Both the position numbers and the translations under genes were made by a program. The notes beneath the pieces were generated by a model. That model saw nothing but the letters and a program-made list of their open reading frames with translations, had not been told where the DNA came from and searched no databases. A stretch of DNA of 36,319 bases from assembly GCA_020831775.1 (NCBI GenBank), contig JAFIFZ010000070.1, positions 1 through 36,319 on the forward strand. Reading direction: 5' to 3'. The stretch's first letter is position 1. Each line of letters opens with the position of its first letter. Source of the DNA: Phycisphaerales bacterium (GTDB lineage: Bacteria > Planctomycetota > Phycisphaerae > Phycisphaerales > UBA1924). Positions 24,630-33,325 of this stretch are shown one piece after another.

Positions 24630-27112
24630 GCCCGGTTGACTGGGCCGTCGCGCTCGGCGCGGTCGGGCTGGTCTTTGTGATTCTGTGGTACTTCGGGCTG
24701 CTGTCCGGGTGGGTTTCCCGTGGGCGGCCGGCCGTCGGCGGGGCGGGCCAGGGCGAGGGCGACAGCAGCGCCGCGGCGTCGACGAAGGCTCGTCTGCGCG
24801 TTGGCGGGATGTCGTGCGCCGCGTGCCAGTCGCGGGTGCAGACGGTGCTGCAGCGTGCGCCGGGCGTGCGCGACGCGACGGTCAACCTGATGACCGAGGA
24901 GGCGTCGGTCGAGTTCGATCCGGGCGCGACGGATCTGCCCGGGCTCGAAGCGGTGATCGAGCGGGCGGGGTACGAGGCGTCGGCGATCGACGAGTCGGCC
25001 GTGGAGGACCCGGAGGCTCGGGACGCGGCGCTCCTGGCCGAGTACAAGGCGATGCGGCTGAAGGCGGGGGTCGCGGTGGCGCTGGGGGCTGTCGCGATGG
25101 TGATCTCGATGCCGTTGATGGCGGGCGAGGGGCACGGGGGGCACGCGGGCGACCCGCTGATGGGGCGGGTGATGTCGGCGGTGAACCCGCATTTGGAGCG
25201 GGCGGCGCCGTGGCTGTACGCCCTTCCCAAGGAACTGCTGACCTATTCGCTCTTGGCGATGACGCTGGTGGTGATGGGGTGGGCGGGGCGTCACTTCTAC
25301 GTGCGGGCGTGGGCGGGGTTTTTGCGTCGGTCGGCGGACATGAACACGCTGATCGCGGTCGGGACGGGGTGCGGGTTTGTCTTCTCGCTGGCGGCGACGG
25401 TCGCGCCGGGGTGGTTCGAGGCGCGGGGCGTGCCGGCGGATGTGTACTACGAAGCGGTGATCCTGATCATCGGGCTGGTGCTCCTGGGCAGCGCGATGGA
25501 GGCGAGGGCCAAGGGCAGGGCGAGCTCCGCCCTGCGCGGCCTGATGTCGCTGCGCCCCCAGACCGCTCGCGTGCTGCGCGATGGGAAGGAACAGGACATC
25601 CCCGTTGAAGAGGTTGCGATCGGCGATGTCGTGCTCGTCAAGCCGGGGGGGAAGGTACCGGTGGATGGCGAGGTCGTCAGCGGGTCGTGCGCTGTTGATG
25701 AATCGATGCTCACGGGCGAGTCGATGCCCGTCGAGAAGGGCGAGGGCGACCGGGTGATCGGCGGGACGGTGAACACGACCGGGGCGGTGCGCGTCAGGGC
25801 GACGGCGGTCGGGGCGTCGAGCGTGCTGTCGGGCATCGTGCGGCTGATGCGCGACGCGCAGGCCTCGCGGGCGCCGATCCAGAAGCTGGCCGACAAGGTC
25901 AGCTCGGTCTTCGTGCCGGTGGTGATGTCGATCGCGTGTGTGACCTTCGCGGCGTGGTTCATCTTCGATGTGCAGTCGCCGGTGGTGCGTGGCGGGGCGG
26001 CGTCGATCGCGGTGCTCATCATCGCATGCCCGTGCGCGATGGGGCTGGCGGTGCCGACGGCGATCATGGTCGCCACCGGCAAGGGGGCGCAGCGCGGGAT
26101 CCTTATCAAGAGCGGCTCGGCCCTGCAGCGGGCGGGCGACATCGACACTGTCGTGCTCGACAAGACCGGCACCATCACCGAGGGCCGGCCCCGCGTGACC
26201 GATGTGCTGTGCGCCGAGGGTTTTGATGAGCGGGCGGTTGTCGCGGCCGCGGCGGGCGTCGAGGCGTCGTCGGAGCACCCCCTCGGGCGGGCGATCCTCG
26301 ATCACGCCGAGTCACTCGATGTGCGTGCGCCCGAGGCGTCGGGCTTCGAGTCGGTCTCGGGGCGTGGGGCGAGCGCGCAGGTTGAGATCGACGGCGCCCC
26401 CACTCTCGTTTCGATCGGCAACCGTTCGATGATGGAGCGTGCAGAGGCCGACCCCGGCCATCTCGGCGACGAGGCCGAGCGACTTGCGGGCGAGGGCAAG
26501 ACGCCGATGTTTGTCGCGATCGACGGGCGCATCGCGGGGGTGGTCGCGGTGGCCGACACGCTGCGTGATGGGGCGGCCGAAGCCGTGGCGCGGCTTGAGG
26601 AAATGGGCATGACGGTGGTGATGCTCACGGGCGATCACGAAAGGACGGCGAGGGCGATCGCGTCTGAGGCGGGGATCGGCCGCGTGGTGGCGGGCGTTTT
26701 GCCCGAGGGCAAGGTCGAGGAGGTCCGGCGTCTGCAGGGCGAGGGGCGGGTGGTCGCGATGGTCGGCGACGGGGTGAACGACGCGCCGGCGCTGGCCTCG
26801 GCCGATGTCGGCATCGCGATGGGCGCTGGAACGGACATCGCGGCCGAGGCGGGCGACATCACGCTGATGCGCGACGATCCGATGGCGATCGTGCAGGCGG
26901 TGAACCTGTCGCGCCGGGCGATGCGGACGATGAAACAGAACCTGTTCTGGGCGTTTGTGTACAACACGGCGTGCGTGCCGGTGGCCGCGGGTGTGCTGTA
27001 CCCGGCCTTCGGGATCCTGCTGAGCCCGGTGCTGGCGAGCGCCGCGATGGCGTTCAGCTCGGTGAGCGTGGTGGCGAACAGTTTGAGGTTGAAGGGGGTG
27101 AGGATTGACTAA
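24626..27112 (+). CDS. copA: Copper-exporting P-type ATPase
   Basis: An 828-residue P1B-type ATPase that pumps Cu(I) out of the cytoplasm. In order: an unusual extra hydrophobic helix at the very N terminus (about 5-26), a Gly/Ser linker, an HMA domain with GMSCAAC (Cys64, Cys67), a His-containing membrane-proximal loop (GEGHGGHAG, 167-175), TGES (363-366), the transport-site CPC (Cys468-Pro-Cys470) in [14 protein letters not shown] with phosphorylated Asp512, SEHPLG, and GDGVNDAP. The last helices carry YN and MxxSS-type residues expected of copper pumps. The GTG start overlaps the copZ stop. csoR follows. Confidence 0.93.
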   Translation: MSPVDWAVALGAVGLVFVILWYFGLLSGWVSRGRPAVGGAGQGEGDSSAAASTKARLRVGGMSCAACQSRVQTVLQRAPGVRDATVNLMTEEASVEFDPGATDLPGLEAVIERAGYEASAIDESAVEDPEARDAALLAEYKAMRLKAGVAVALGAVAMVISMPLMAGEGHGGHAGDPLMGRVMSAVNPHLERAAPWLYALPKELLTYSLLAMTLVVMGWAGRHFYVRAWAGFLRRSADMNTLIAVGTGCGFVFSLAATVAPGWFEARGVPADVYYEAVILIIGLVLLGSAMEARAKGRASSALRGLMSLRPQTARVLRDGKEQDIPVEEVAIGDVVLVKPGGKVPVDGEVVSGSCAVDESMLTGESMPVEKGEGDRVIGGTVNTTGAVRVRATAVGASSVLSGIVRLMRDAQASRAPIQKLADKVSSVFVPVVMSIACVTFAAWFIFDVQSPVVRGGAASIAVLIIACPCAMGLAVPTAIMVATGKGAQRGILIKSGSALQRAGDIDTVVLDKTGTITEGRPRVTDVLCAEGFDERAVVAAAAGVEASSEHPLGRAILDHAESLDVRAPEASGFESVSGRGASAQVEIDGAPTLVSIGNRSMMERAEADPGHLGDEAERLAGEGKTPMFVAIDGRIAGVVAVADTLRDGAAEAVARLEEMGMTVVMLTGDHERTARAIASEAGIGRVVAGVLPEGKVEEVRRLQGEGRVVAMVGDGVNDAPALASADVGIAMGAGTDIAAEAGDITLMRDDPMAIVQAVNLSRRAMRTMKQNLFWAFVYNTACVPVAAGVLYPAFGILLSPVLASAAMAFSSVSVVANSLRLKGVRID

Positions 27113-27116
27113 GGAA

Positions 27117-27140
27117 GAGACGGAGAGACGGAGAGACGGA
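27117..27140 (+). repeat. Three tandem copies of an 8-bp repeat between copA and csoR
   Basis: GAGACGGA occurs three times in a row, plus a partial fourth copy. Each unit creates a purine-rich GGAG-like core. It lies 5 bp after the copA stop and just before the csoR ribosome-binding site. Repeats of this kind can change copy number by slippage. Confidence 0.9.
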
Positions 27141-27161
27141 GAGATCACGGAGGACCCTGTT

Positions 27162-27494
27162 GTGGATCGTGATGAAGCAATCGGAGCGGAGGCGTGCTGT
27201 GGCGGGCGGGTTGCTGCTGGGGTTGACCCTGAGATCAAGGCGGCGAATCTGAAGCGGCTGCGCCGGATCGAGGGGCAGGTGCGGGGCATTCAGAAGATGG
27301 TTGAGGAGGACCGCTACTGCGCTGATACTTTGACGCAGATCGCCGCGGTGCAGCAGGCGCTCAAGGGGGTGTCGCGGGAGTTGGTCCGCAACCACCTCAA
27401 GCACTGCCTGGCCGACGCGATGCGGGAGGGGGACGAGGCGTTCGAGCGGGTCTGTGACGAGCTGGCGGAGATCGTGCACCGGTCGTGGCGGTGA
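27162..27494 (+). CDS. csoR: CsoR-family copper-sensing repressor
   Basis: A 110-residue helical repressor that releases its operator when it binds Cu(I). The CsoR copper ligands are present with correct spacing: Cys53 in RYC, His78 and Cys82 in HLKHC (25 and 4 residues apart, as in the M. tuberculosis protein). The conserved KRLRRIEGQVRG helix (31-42) is present. An N-terminal extension contains an extra Cys-Cys pair (12-13). The frame is open from a TTG at 27105, but the GTG at 27162 is preferred because GGAGGA lies 7 nt upstream. It is the last gene of the copper operon and probably controls the operator at 24379-24395. Confidence 0.9.
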   Translation: MDRDEAIGAEACCGGRVAAGVDPEIKAANLKRLRRIEGQVRGIQKMVEEDRYCADTLTQIAAVQQALKGVSRELVRNHLKHCLADAMREGDEAFERVCDELAEIVHRSWR

Positions 27495-27541
27495 GGCCAG
27501 GCCCGGCCGCATAGGCGACCCACGGATCTCCTGAGCTGAGA

Positions 27542-27547
27542 TATCAT
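27542..27547 (+). promoter_or_regulatory. Candidate -10 box of a leaderless cupin transcript
   Basis: TATCAT ends 6 nt before the cupin ATG at 27554, so transcription would start at the initiation codon. No ribosome-binding site lies between. Confidence 0.4.
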
Positions 27548-27553
27548 CCGCCC

Positions 27554-28036
27554 ATGAGCAATACACCTGCGGGCACGCCCGCGTCCGTCGCAGCCGTACG
27601 CACCGACCTCCGCGTGCTCGCCCCGGGCGAGGGTGAGGTGCACCCTGTCATGGGCGATCCGATGCGTTTCCTGATGACCGCCGAGCACTCGGGCGGGGCG
27701 TATGCCTTGTCGGAGCAGGAGGTGCGTCCGGGCAACGGGGCGCCGCCGCACATCCACCACAACGAGGACGAGGCGTTCTTCGTGCTGGAGGGGGAGGTCA
27801 CGGCGACGGTGGACGGGGTCCCCCACCGCCTGTCGCCGGGCGGGTTTGTGCATGTGCCGCGGGGGAAGGTGCGGTCGTTCACCAACCACACCGACGGTAT
27901 GGCGAAGATCCTGATCCTGCACGCGCCGGGTTCGGCGGCGGGGTTCTACATCGCGATGGGCAAGCTGCCCTTCCCGCCGGACCTGAACGAGGTCAAGAGG
28001 CTGGGCGACCGGCATGGGATCGAACTGGTCTTCTAA
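27554..28036 (+). CDS. Single-domain cupin protein
   Basis: A 160-residue protein with one cupin beta-barrel. Cupin motif 1 is present (GAPPHIHHNEDEAFFVLEG) with putative metal ligands His66, His68 and Glu73. Cupin motif 2 (PGGFVHVPRGKVRSFTN) has Arg107 where the fourth ligand His usually lies, so metal binding may be altered or absent. Related proteins include quercetin-dioxygenase-like enzymes and non-catalytic binding proteins, so function is not assignable. It is followed 47 bp later by an SDR oxidoreductase on the same strand, a possible pathway partner. Confidence 0.8.
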   Translation: MSNTPAGTPASVAAVRTDLRVLAPGEGEVHPVMGDPMRFLMTAEHSGGAYALSEQEVRPGNGAPPHIHHNEDEAFFVLEGEVTATVDGVPHRLSPGGFVHVPRGKVRSFTNHTDGMAKILILHAPGSAAGFYIAMGKLPFPPDLNEVKRLGDRHGIELVF

Positions 28037-28083
28037 GCCGAGCCCGCGCGGGTTCGTACACCTGAGATGCAAAGGAAGAGTGC

Positions 28084-28884
28084 TTGGCAAGGCTCGCGGG
28101 CAAGAAGGCGATCGTGACCGGGGCGGCGCGGGGGATCGGGCTGGGCATCGCCAGCGCGTTCGCCCGGGAAGGCGCGCGGGTGACGCTGACGGACATCCGT
28201 GACGGGGAAGGCGAGCGTGCCGCGGCGGAGATCGGCGGCGCCCACTATCGGCGGCTGGATGTGCGCGTGGAGGCGGATTGGGAGCGTGTGTTCGCCGAGG
28301 AGGTCGGCCCTTCCGGCGGTCTGGACATCCTCGTGAACAACGCGGGGATCACGGGGTTTGAGGAGACGGCCGGGCCCCACGATCCGGAGCATGCGACGCT
28401 CGACGCCTGGAGTTCGGTGTTGCACACCAACCTCGACGGCGTGTTTCTCGGGTGCCGGTACGCGATCCGGGCGATGCGTCGCTCCGGCGGCGGTTCGATC
28501 ATCAATCTTTCGTCACGCTCGGGCGTGGTGGGGATCCCGCGAGCGGTCGCGTACGCGGCGAGCAAGGCCGCGGTGCGTCATCACACCAAGTCCGTGGCGC
28601 TCTACTGCGCCGAGGAAGGGTTGAAGATCCGTTGCAACTCGATCCAGCCCGCCGCGATCCTGACGCCGATGTGGGAGCCTGTGCTCGGCGACGGGCCGGA
28701 GCGTGCGGAGAATCTTGAACGATTTGCGCAGAGCTGCCCGCTGGGCCGGTTCGGCACTGTGGAGGAAGTCGCGGCGCTTGCCGTGTATCTCGCGTCGGAC
28801 GAATCGGCGTTCACGACGGGTGCGGAGTTCAACATCGACGGCGGGATGCTCGCGGGGGTCGCCGATCCTCCTCGTCCTGCATGA
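28084..28884 (+). CDS. Short-chain dehydrogenase/reductase
   Basis: A 266-residue classical SDR, an NAD(P)-dependent oxidoreductase. Cofactor motif TGAARGIG (12-19), NNAG (85-88), catalytic Ser144, Tyr157 and Lys161 (YAASK), and the C-terminal LASDES and G-G-M segments are all in place. Asp37 after the second strand hints at NAD preference. Members act on steroids, sugars, or 3-oxoacyl groups, and the substrate cannot be told. The start is TTG at 28084 with AGGAAG about 7 nt upstream. It lies after a cupin gene and converges with oxyR. Confidence 0.9.
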   Translation: MARLAGKKAIVTGAARGIGLGIASAFAREGARVTLTDIRDGEGERAAAEIGGAHYRRLDVRVEADWERVFAEEVGPSGGLDILVNNAGITGFEETAGPHDPEHATLDAWSSVLHTNLDGVFLGCRYAIRAMRRSGGGSIINLSSRSGVVGIPRAVAYAASKAAVRHHTKSVALYCAEEGLKIRCNSIQPAAILTPMWEPVLGDGPERAENLERFAQSCPLGRFGTVEEVAALAVYLASDESAFTTGAEFNIDGGMLAGVADPPRPA

Positions 28885-28907
28885 CCGGCGGGTACGGCGG
28901 GGCGGGC

Positions 28908-29813
28908 TCAGGTCCGTTCGTGCTCGGCGAGGATCTCGGCCATGATCTCGCCGAGGCGGTCGACGCGGCGTGAGCGTGCGCGCCCGGCTCGGCGGACGAG
29001 GCTGATCTCGCGTGTAGGCGGGCGGGTTTTGACGCGTAGGTAGACGCGGTCGGGGCTGGTGTCGGCGCGTGCCGCCATCGCGGGCACGATCGAGACGCCC
29101 ATGCCGAGGCGGACGAACTCGAGGACGGTCGCGAGTTGGGTCGTGCGGCAGGTGATGTTGCGCGCGAGGCCTCGGTCGGCGCAGAAGCCGCTGATCTGCT
29201 GGCCGAGGCAGTGCATCTCGTGCAGTGTGACGGTGGGCTGGGAGCGCAGGTCGCTGAGGGTGACGCCGGGGTCTGCGCCGGTTGGGCAGAGGGGCGTCCC
29301 GGCGGGGGCGACGACGACGAGGGGTTCGGAGCCGATGACCTCGTGCTCGACGAGTTCGTGCTCGACGGGCGTGCTCATGATCGCGACATCGAGTTCGTTG
29401 TCGGCGAGGGCTTCGAGGAGGTGCTCGGTGAGGTCTTCGCGGACCGAGACGGTCGAGTCGGGGAACTCGGTGCGGAAGCGGGCGAGGGCCTCGGGGAGGA
29501 GGTAGGGCGCGATGGTCGGGATCGCACCGATGGAGAGGACGCCCGAGCCTCGCTCGATGTCGGTGTCGAGGTTGTCGCGGGTGTCCTGAACCTCCTGGAG
29601 GATGCGTCTGGCGCGGGGGAGGAGGGCGCGTCCGGCGTCGGTGAGGGCGACCCCCCGGCCCATGCGGTCGAAGAGAGGTGCGCCGAGGGTTTCCTCGAGC
29701 TTTTTGATCTGCTGGCTGAGGGAAGGCTGGGCGATCCTGCACCGCTGGGCGGCGCGGCTGATGCTGCCGGCCTCGGCCGCGGCGACGAAGTACCGGAGCT
29801 GGTGGAGTTCCAT
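28908..29813 (-). CDS. oxyR: Hydrogen-peroxide-sensing LysR regulator OxyR
   Basis: A 301-residue LysR-type activator. The N-terminal winged helix-turn-helix (1-60) has SISRAAQRCRIAQPSLSQQIKKLE. The regulatory domain has the OxyR redox pair: Cys202 and Cys211 in HCLGQQISGFC, nine residues apart as in E. coli OxyR (199/208). Peroxide should oxidise the pair to a disulfide and activate target genes. It is divergent from a catalase gene, the usual target. The ATG at 29813 is chosen over a TTG two codons upstream. The start codon overlaps an ATAG-N7-CTAT OxyR-type site, suggesting autorepression. Confidence 0.92.
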   Translation of the reverse strand: MELHQLRYFVAAAEAGSISRAAQRCRIAQPSLSQQIKKLEETLGAPLFDRMGRGVALTDAGRALLPRARRILQEVQDTRDNLDTDIERGSGVLSIGAIPTIAPYLLPEALARFRTEFPDSTVSVREDLTEHLLEALADNELDVAIMSTPVEHELVEHEVIGSEPLVVVAPAGTPLCPTGADPGVTLSDLRSQPTVTLHEMHCLGQQISGFCADRGLARNITCRTTQLATVLEFVRLGMGVSIVPAMAARADTSPDRVYLRVKTRPPTREISLVRRAGRARSRRVDRLGEIMAEILAEHERT

Positions 29814-29826
29814 AGGCAAATACTAT
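29812..29826. promoter_or_regulatory. OxyR-type binding site
   Basis: ATAG (29812-29815), 7 bp, CTAT (29823-29826) matches two of the four quarter sites of the OxyR element. The third and fourth expected positions toward katA (29834-29837, 29845-29848) do not match. The site overlaps the oxyR start region and lies about 23 bp upstream of the katA -35 box. Confidence 0.55.
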
Positions 29827-29848
29827 AGTACATCAAGATCAAGAATCG

Positions 29849-29877
29849 TTGACAGATATACCGGATCCCGCTAGTCT
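29849..29877 (+). promoter_or_regulatory. Promoter of katA
   Basis: TTGACA (29849-29854), a 17-bp spacer and a weak -10 TAGTCT (29872-29877). Predicted start near 29884 gives an 80-nt leader. A consensus -35 with a weak -10 next to an OxyR-type element fits an activator-dependent promoter. A second -10-like TATAAC lies at 29883-29888. Confidence 0.55.
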
Positions 29878-29964
29878 GTCCGTATAACGGATCGGCATCG
29901 CGTCGGCGGCGTGCGGCCCGAGCGGCCCGCCCCACGCAGAGTCAACGACTCGCAGGAGATTGTC

Positions 29965-31476
29965 ATGAGCCAGAAAAGCGGCAGCAACGGCCAGAAGAAA
30001 TGCCCCGTCCTGACGACCGCCGAGGGCGCCCCGATCGGGCGTCAGCACGCGTTGACCGCCGGGCCCAAGGGCCCGCTGCTGATGCAGGATGTGCAGCTCG
30101 TCGAGCAGATGCAGCACTTCAACCGCGAGCGGATCCCCGAGCGTGTGGTGCACGCCAAGGGTTCTGGGGCGTACGGCACCTTCACCGTCACCCATGACAT
30201 CACCAAGCACTCCGTGGCGTCGATCTTTTCCAAGATCGGCAAGAAGACCGAGTGCTTTTTGCGGTTCTCGACGGTCGCTGGCGAGCGTGGGGCGGCGGAC
30301 GCCGAGCGTGATGTCCGCGGCTTTGCCGTCAAGTTCTACACCGACGAGGGCAACTGGGACATGGTGGGCAACAACACCCCCGTGTTCTTTGTGCGTGACC
30401 CGTACAAGTTTCAGAACTTCATCCACACGCAGAAGCGCGACCCCAAGAGCAATGTCCGCGACATGGACATACAGTGGGATTTTTGGAGCCAGTGCCCCGA
30501 ATCGCTGCACCAGGTGACGATCCTGTTCTCCGACCGGGGCCTGCCCGCCTCGTACCGGAATGTTCACGGCTTCGGCAGCCACACCTACAGCCTGATCAAC
30601 GCTGATGGCGAGCGGGTGTGGGTGAAGTTCCACTTCAAGTCTGACCAGGGCATCAAGAACTGGATGGACGACGAGGCGGCCAAGGTCGTCGGCGAAGACC
30701 GCGAGAGCCACCAGCGCGATCTGTTCGGGGCGATCGAGCGGGGCGAGTTCCCGAGCTGGACGCTGAAAATCCAGGTGATGACGCAGAAGCAGGCGGACGA
30801 GTGGTCGGCCCGAACGGGCTGGAACCCGTTCGACCTGACGAAGGTCTGGCCGCACGGCGACTTCCCGCTGATCGAGGTCGGCAAGCTGGAGCTGAACCGC
30901 AACCCGGAGAACTACCACGCCGAGGTGGAGCAGGCGGCGTTCAAGCCCTCGGCGCTCGTGCCGGGCATCGGACCGAGCCCGGACAAGATGCTGCAGGCGA
31001 GGCTGATGTCGTACGCCGACACGCACCTGCACCGGCTTGGCGTGAACCACCACCAGATCCCGGTGAACAAGCCTCGCTGCCCGGTGATGCACTACATGCG
31101 TGACGGCCAGGGCGCGACGGCCGAGACCTACGGGAGCATGCCGAACTATTGGCCCAACACCCGCGCGGGCACGCCGCTGCCCGATGAGAAGTTCGTCGAC
31201 CCGGCGTGGGACATCGGCGAGGCGATCGTCGACCGCTACGACTCGACGGTCGACCACGACGACTACACGCAGCCGGGCAACCTGTACCGCATGTTTGATG
31301 ACGCGCACCGTGATCGGCTGGCCACCAGAATCGCCGGGGTGCTCGGCCAGGCGCGGGAAGAGGTGCAGATGCGCCAGCTCTGCCACTTCTTCAGGGCCGA
31401 CGAGGACTACGGCCGGCGCGTCGCCGAGAAGCTGGGCGTTGATGTTTCGGCGATGATGCAAGCCGCCGGGGCCTGA
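29965..31476 (+). CDS. katA: Monofunctional haem catalase
   Basis: A 503-residue small-subunit catalase that converts hydrogen peroxide to water and oxygen. Active-site His63 in RVVHAKGSGAYG, Asn136 in MVGNNTPVFF and the haem-ligand Tyr350 in RLMSYADTHLHRLG are present with the spacing of the family. Length fits the small-subunit, NADPH-binding clade 3 type. No signal peptide, so it is cytoplasmic. The ATG at 29965 has AGGAG 7 nt upstream. oxyR lies divergently, and an intrinsic terminator follows. Confidence 0.96.
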   Translation: MSQKSGSNGQKKCPVLTTAEGAPIGRQHALTAGPKGPLLMQDVQLVEQMQHFNRERIPERVVHAKGSGAYGTFTVTHDITKHSVASIFSKIGKKTECFLRFSTVAGERGAADAERDVRGFAVKFYTDEGNWDMVGNNTPVFFVRDPYKFQNFIHTQKRDPKSNVRDMDIQWDFWSQCPESLHQVTILFSDRGLPASYRNVHGFGSHTYSLINADGERVWVKFHFKSDQGIKNWMDDEAAKVVGEDRESHQRDLFGAIERGEFPSWTLKIQVMTQKQADEWSARTGWNPFDLTKVWPHGDFPLIEVGKLELNRNPENYHAEVEQAAFKPSALVPGIGPSPDKMLQARLMSYADTHLHRLGVNHHQIPVNKPRCPVMHYMRDGQGATAETYGSMPNYWPNTRAGTPLPDEKFVDPAWDIGEAIVDRYDSTVDHDDYTQPGNLYRMFDDAHRDRLATRIAGVLGQAREEVQMRQLCHFFRADEDYGRRVAEKLGVDVSAMMQAAGA

Positions 31477-31524
31477 ATCTGTCGCGGCGATGGCCGCGTA
31501 TGACGAGTAGAACCTGCCCGTTCG

Positions 31525-31564
31525 CCGTCGGGGCCTTCCGTTTAGGGGCCCCGGCGGTCTTTTT
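31525..31564 (+). terminator. Intrinsic terminator after katA
   Basis: An 11-bp GC-rich stem (31525-31535 with 31547-31557, one G-T pair), an 11-nt loop, then TCTTTTT. It lies about 50 bp after the katA stop and isolates katA from the phosphatase gene. Confidence 0.85.
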
Positions 31565-31653
31565 GTGCATCCGCCAGCACCTCATCCGGAGCACACAGAG
31601 TCTGAATACAAGGTTCGGTAGACATCGCTCTTCGGGTGTGCCACCATCGGTTC

Positions 31654-33069
31654 ATGCGCAACGATCCAAATCCGTCGGGCGGGCTGAGCCGCAGAGGTTT
31701 CATGGGGTTTGTCGCGGGGAGTTCGCTCGCCGCGGCCGGGGGCGGGGCCTCCGCGTCGTTGCTCGGCGAGCGGAGCGTGACGCGTCGGCGTCGGGCCCGC
31801 AATGTGATCTTCATGGTCTCCGACGGGATGAGCGCCGGGACTTGGTCGCTGGCGGACATGGCGTCGCGCCGGATGCACGGGCGCCCGAGCGCGTGGGCGA
31901 GGCTGATGGGGATGCAGGGTGTCCGGCGTTCGATGTGCGCGACGGAGGCGGCCGACTCGCTGGTGACCGATTCGGCGGCCGCGGCGGCGGCCTGGGGCAT
32001 CGGCGAGCGCGTCAACAACGGCGCTCTGTGCATCACGCCCGACGGGCGAGAGCCGACGCCTCTCTTTGTCAGCGCGCGGGAGCGCGGCATGAAGACGGGG
32101 GTCGTCACAACGACCCTCATCCCCCACGCGACGCCCGCGGGGTTTGTCGTCAACATCCCGAGCCGCGCGATGTACGCCGAGATCGCCGAGCAGATGCTCG
32201 AACGACAGGTCGACGTGATGCTCGGGGGCGGGGGCGAGTACTTCCCGCCCGAACTGCTCGATCGGCACGACGATCTGACGATCGCCCGCAACGCCGACGA
32301 GCTCCGCAGAAGGCACGGGGAGGGTTCGGGGCGGCTGCTGGGCATGTTCGCCGACAGCCACATGGCCTACGAGCGTGACCGAAAGCCTGAGGAGCCCTCG
32401 CTTGCGGAGATGACCGATCTGGCGCTTCGCCGCCTCCAGCGCGATGCGTCGGCGGGCGGGACGGGCTTCTGTGTGCAGATCGAGGGCGGGCGCGTGGACC
32501 ACGCGGCCCACGGGAACGACCCTGTGGGCCTGATCTTCGACCAACTCGCGTTCGACGAGGCGGTCGAGGTCGCGATGAAGTTCACGGCAGAGCGTGACGA
32601 CACGCTGCTGATCGTGACGACCGACCACGCCAATTCGAACCCGGGCTTGACCCTGTACAGGGCTGCCGCCGAGAACGGGTTCGAGCGGATGCTCAACGCG
32701 CGGCACACCGCTTCCTGGATCCGTCGCCGCCTGCCCGGCACCGAGAACGAAGCGGAGTGGAAGCGGCTGACGCACGAACTCGTGCTCTCGGCGGCGGGGT
32801 GCGACCTGACCGAGGAGGAACTCGGCTGGCTCGCCCGCGAACGGCTGCACGGGGAGCGTGTGCACGGGTTTGATGCGCTCAACACGCTGATCGGCAACCT
32901 CGGGGCGGTCCTGGCGAATCACTACGCCGTCGGCTTCATGAGCCGGCACCACACGGCGGACATGATCGAACTGACGGCGATCGGGCCGGGCTCGGAGTTG
33001 ATCGAGCCGGTCTGCCACCTCACGGATGTGTACAGCGTGGTGACCGAGGCGGCGGCGATCACGGCCTGA
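31654..33069 (+). CDS. Tat-exported alkaline phosphatase, PhoA family
   Basis: A 471-residue metal-dependent phosphomonoesterase. The N terminus carries a twin-arginine motif LSRRGFMG (Arg13, Arg14) and hydrophobic stretch, so it should be exported folded. PhoA landmarks: metal ligand Asp57 in MVSDGMS, nucleophile Ser107 in VTDSAAAA, HATPAG, EGGRVDHAAHGND, and TTDHAN. It would release phosphate from organic esters outside the cytoplasm. The frame opens at a GTG at 31636, but the ATG at 31654 gives a normal Tat signal. It stands alone between katA's terminator and the efflux operon. Confidence 0.9.
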   Translation: MRNDPNPSGGLSRRGFMGFVAGSSLAAAGGGASASLLGERSVTRRRRARNVIFMVSDGMSAGTWSLADMASRRMHGRPSAWARLMGMQGVRRSMCATEAADSLVTDSAAAAAAWGIGERVNNGALCITPDGREPTPLFVSARERGMKTGVVTTTLIPHATPAGFVVNIPSRAMYAEIAEQMLERQVDVMLGGGGEYFPPELLDRHDDLTIARNADELRRRHGEGSGRLLGMFADSHMAYERDRKPEEPSLAEMTDLALRRLQRDASAGGTGFCVQIEGGRVDHAAHGNDPVGLIFDQLAFDEAVEVAMKFTAERDDTLLIVTTDHANSNPGLTLYRAAAENGFERMLNARHTASWIRRRLPGTENEAEWKRLTHELVLSAAGCDLTEEELGWLARERLHGERVHGFDALNTLIGNLGAVLANHYAVGFMSRHHTADMIELTAIGPGSELIEPVCHLTDVYSVVTEAAAITA

Positions 33070-33325
33070 CCGGCCGGTTGATGGCCCCCGCGTCACGGGC
33101 GTGAGTCGGGATTGCGGGTCGGGCTTGGCCGCTCGGCGATTTGATTCTGCATCTTTGCGATCGCCGCCCGCTACCAGTGGGTGCGGGGTTGTTTTCTGTT
33201 GGTGGGCGGAACACTCATCAGCCGATCGGGGTTATGCCCGCGATCTCTGGAAAGCCCGCATATTGCCCTGACCGATCGCCGCGTGGAGGCATCCGCGACG
33301 GCTCCATCTGCGAAGTCCGACGACC
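33070..33325. other. Intergenic region upstream of the efflux operon
   Basis: 256 bp between the phosphatase and the RND adaptor gene. No regulator gene, clear promoter, or operator palindrome was recognised, so control of the pump is not evident from this stretch. Confidence 0.35.

Noticed and set aside
24386-26305. A 639-codon minus-strand open frame opposite copA
   Set aside because: Mirror of a strongly identified copper ATPase. Its composition is His/Arg/Pro-rich and no domain is visible.
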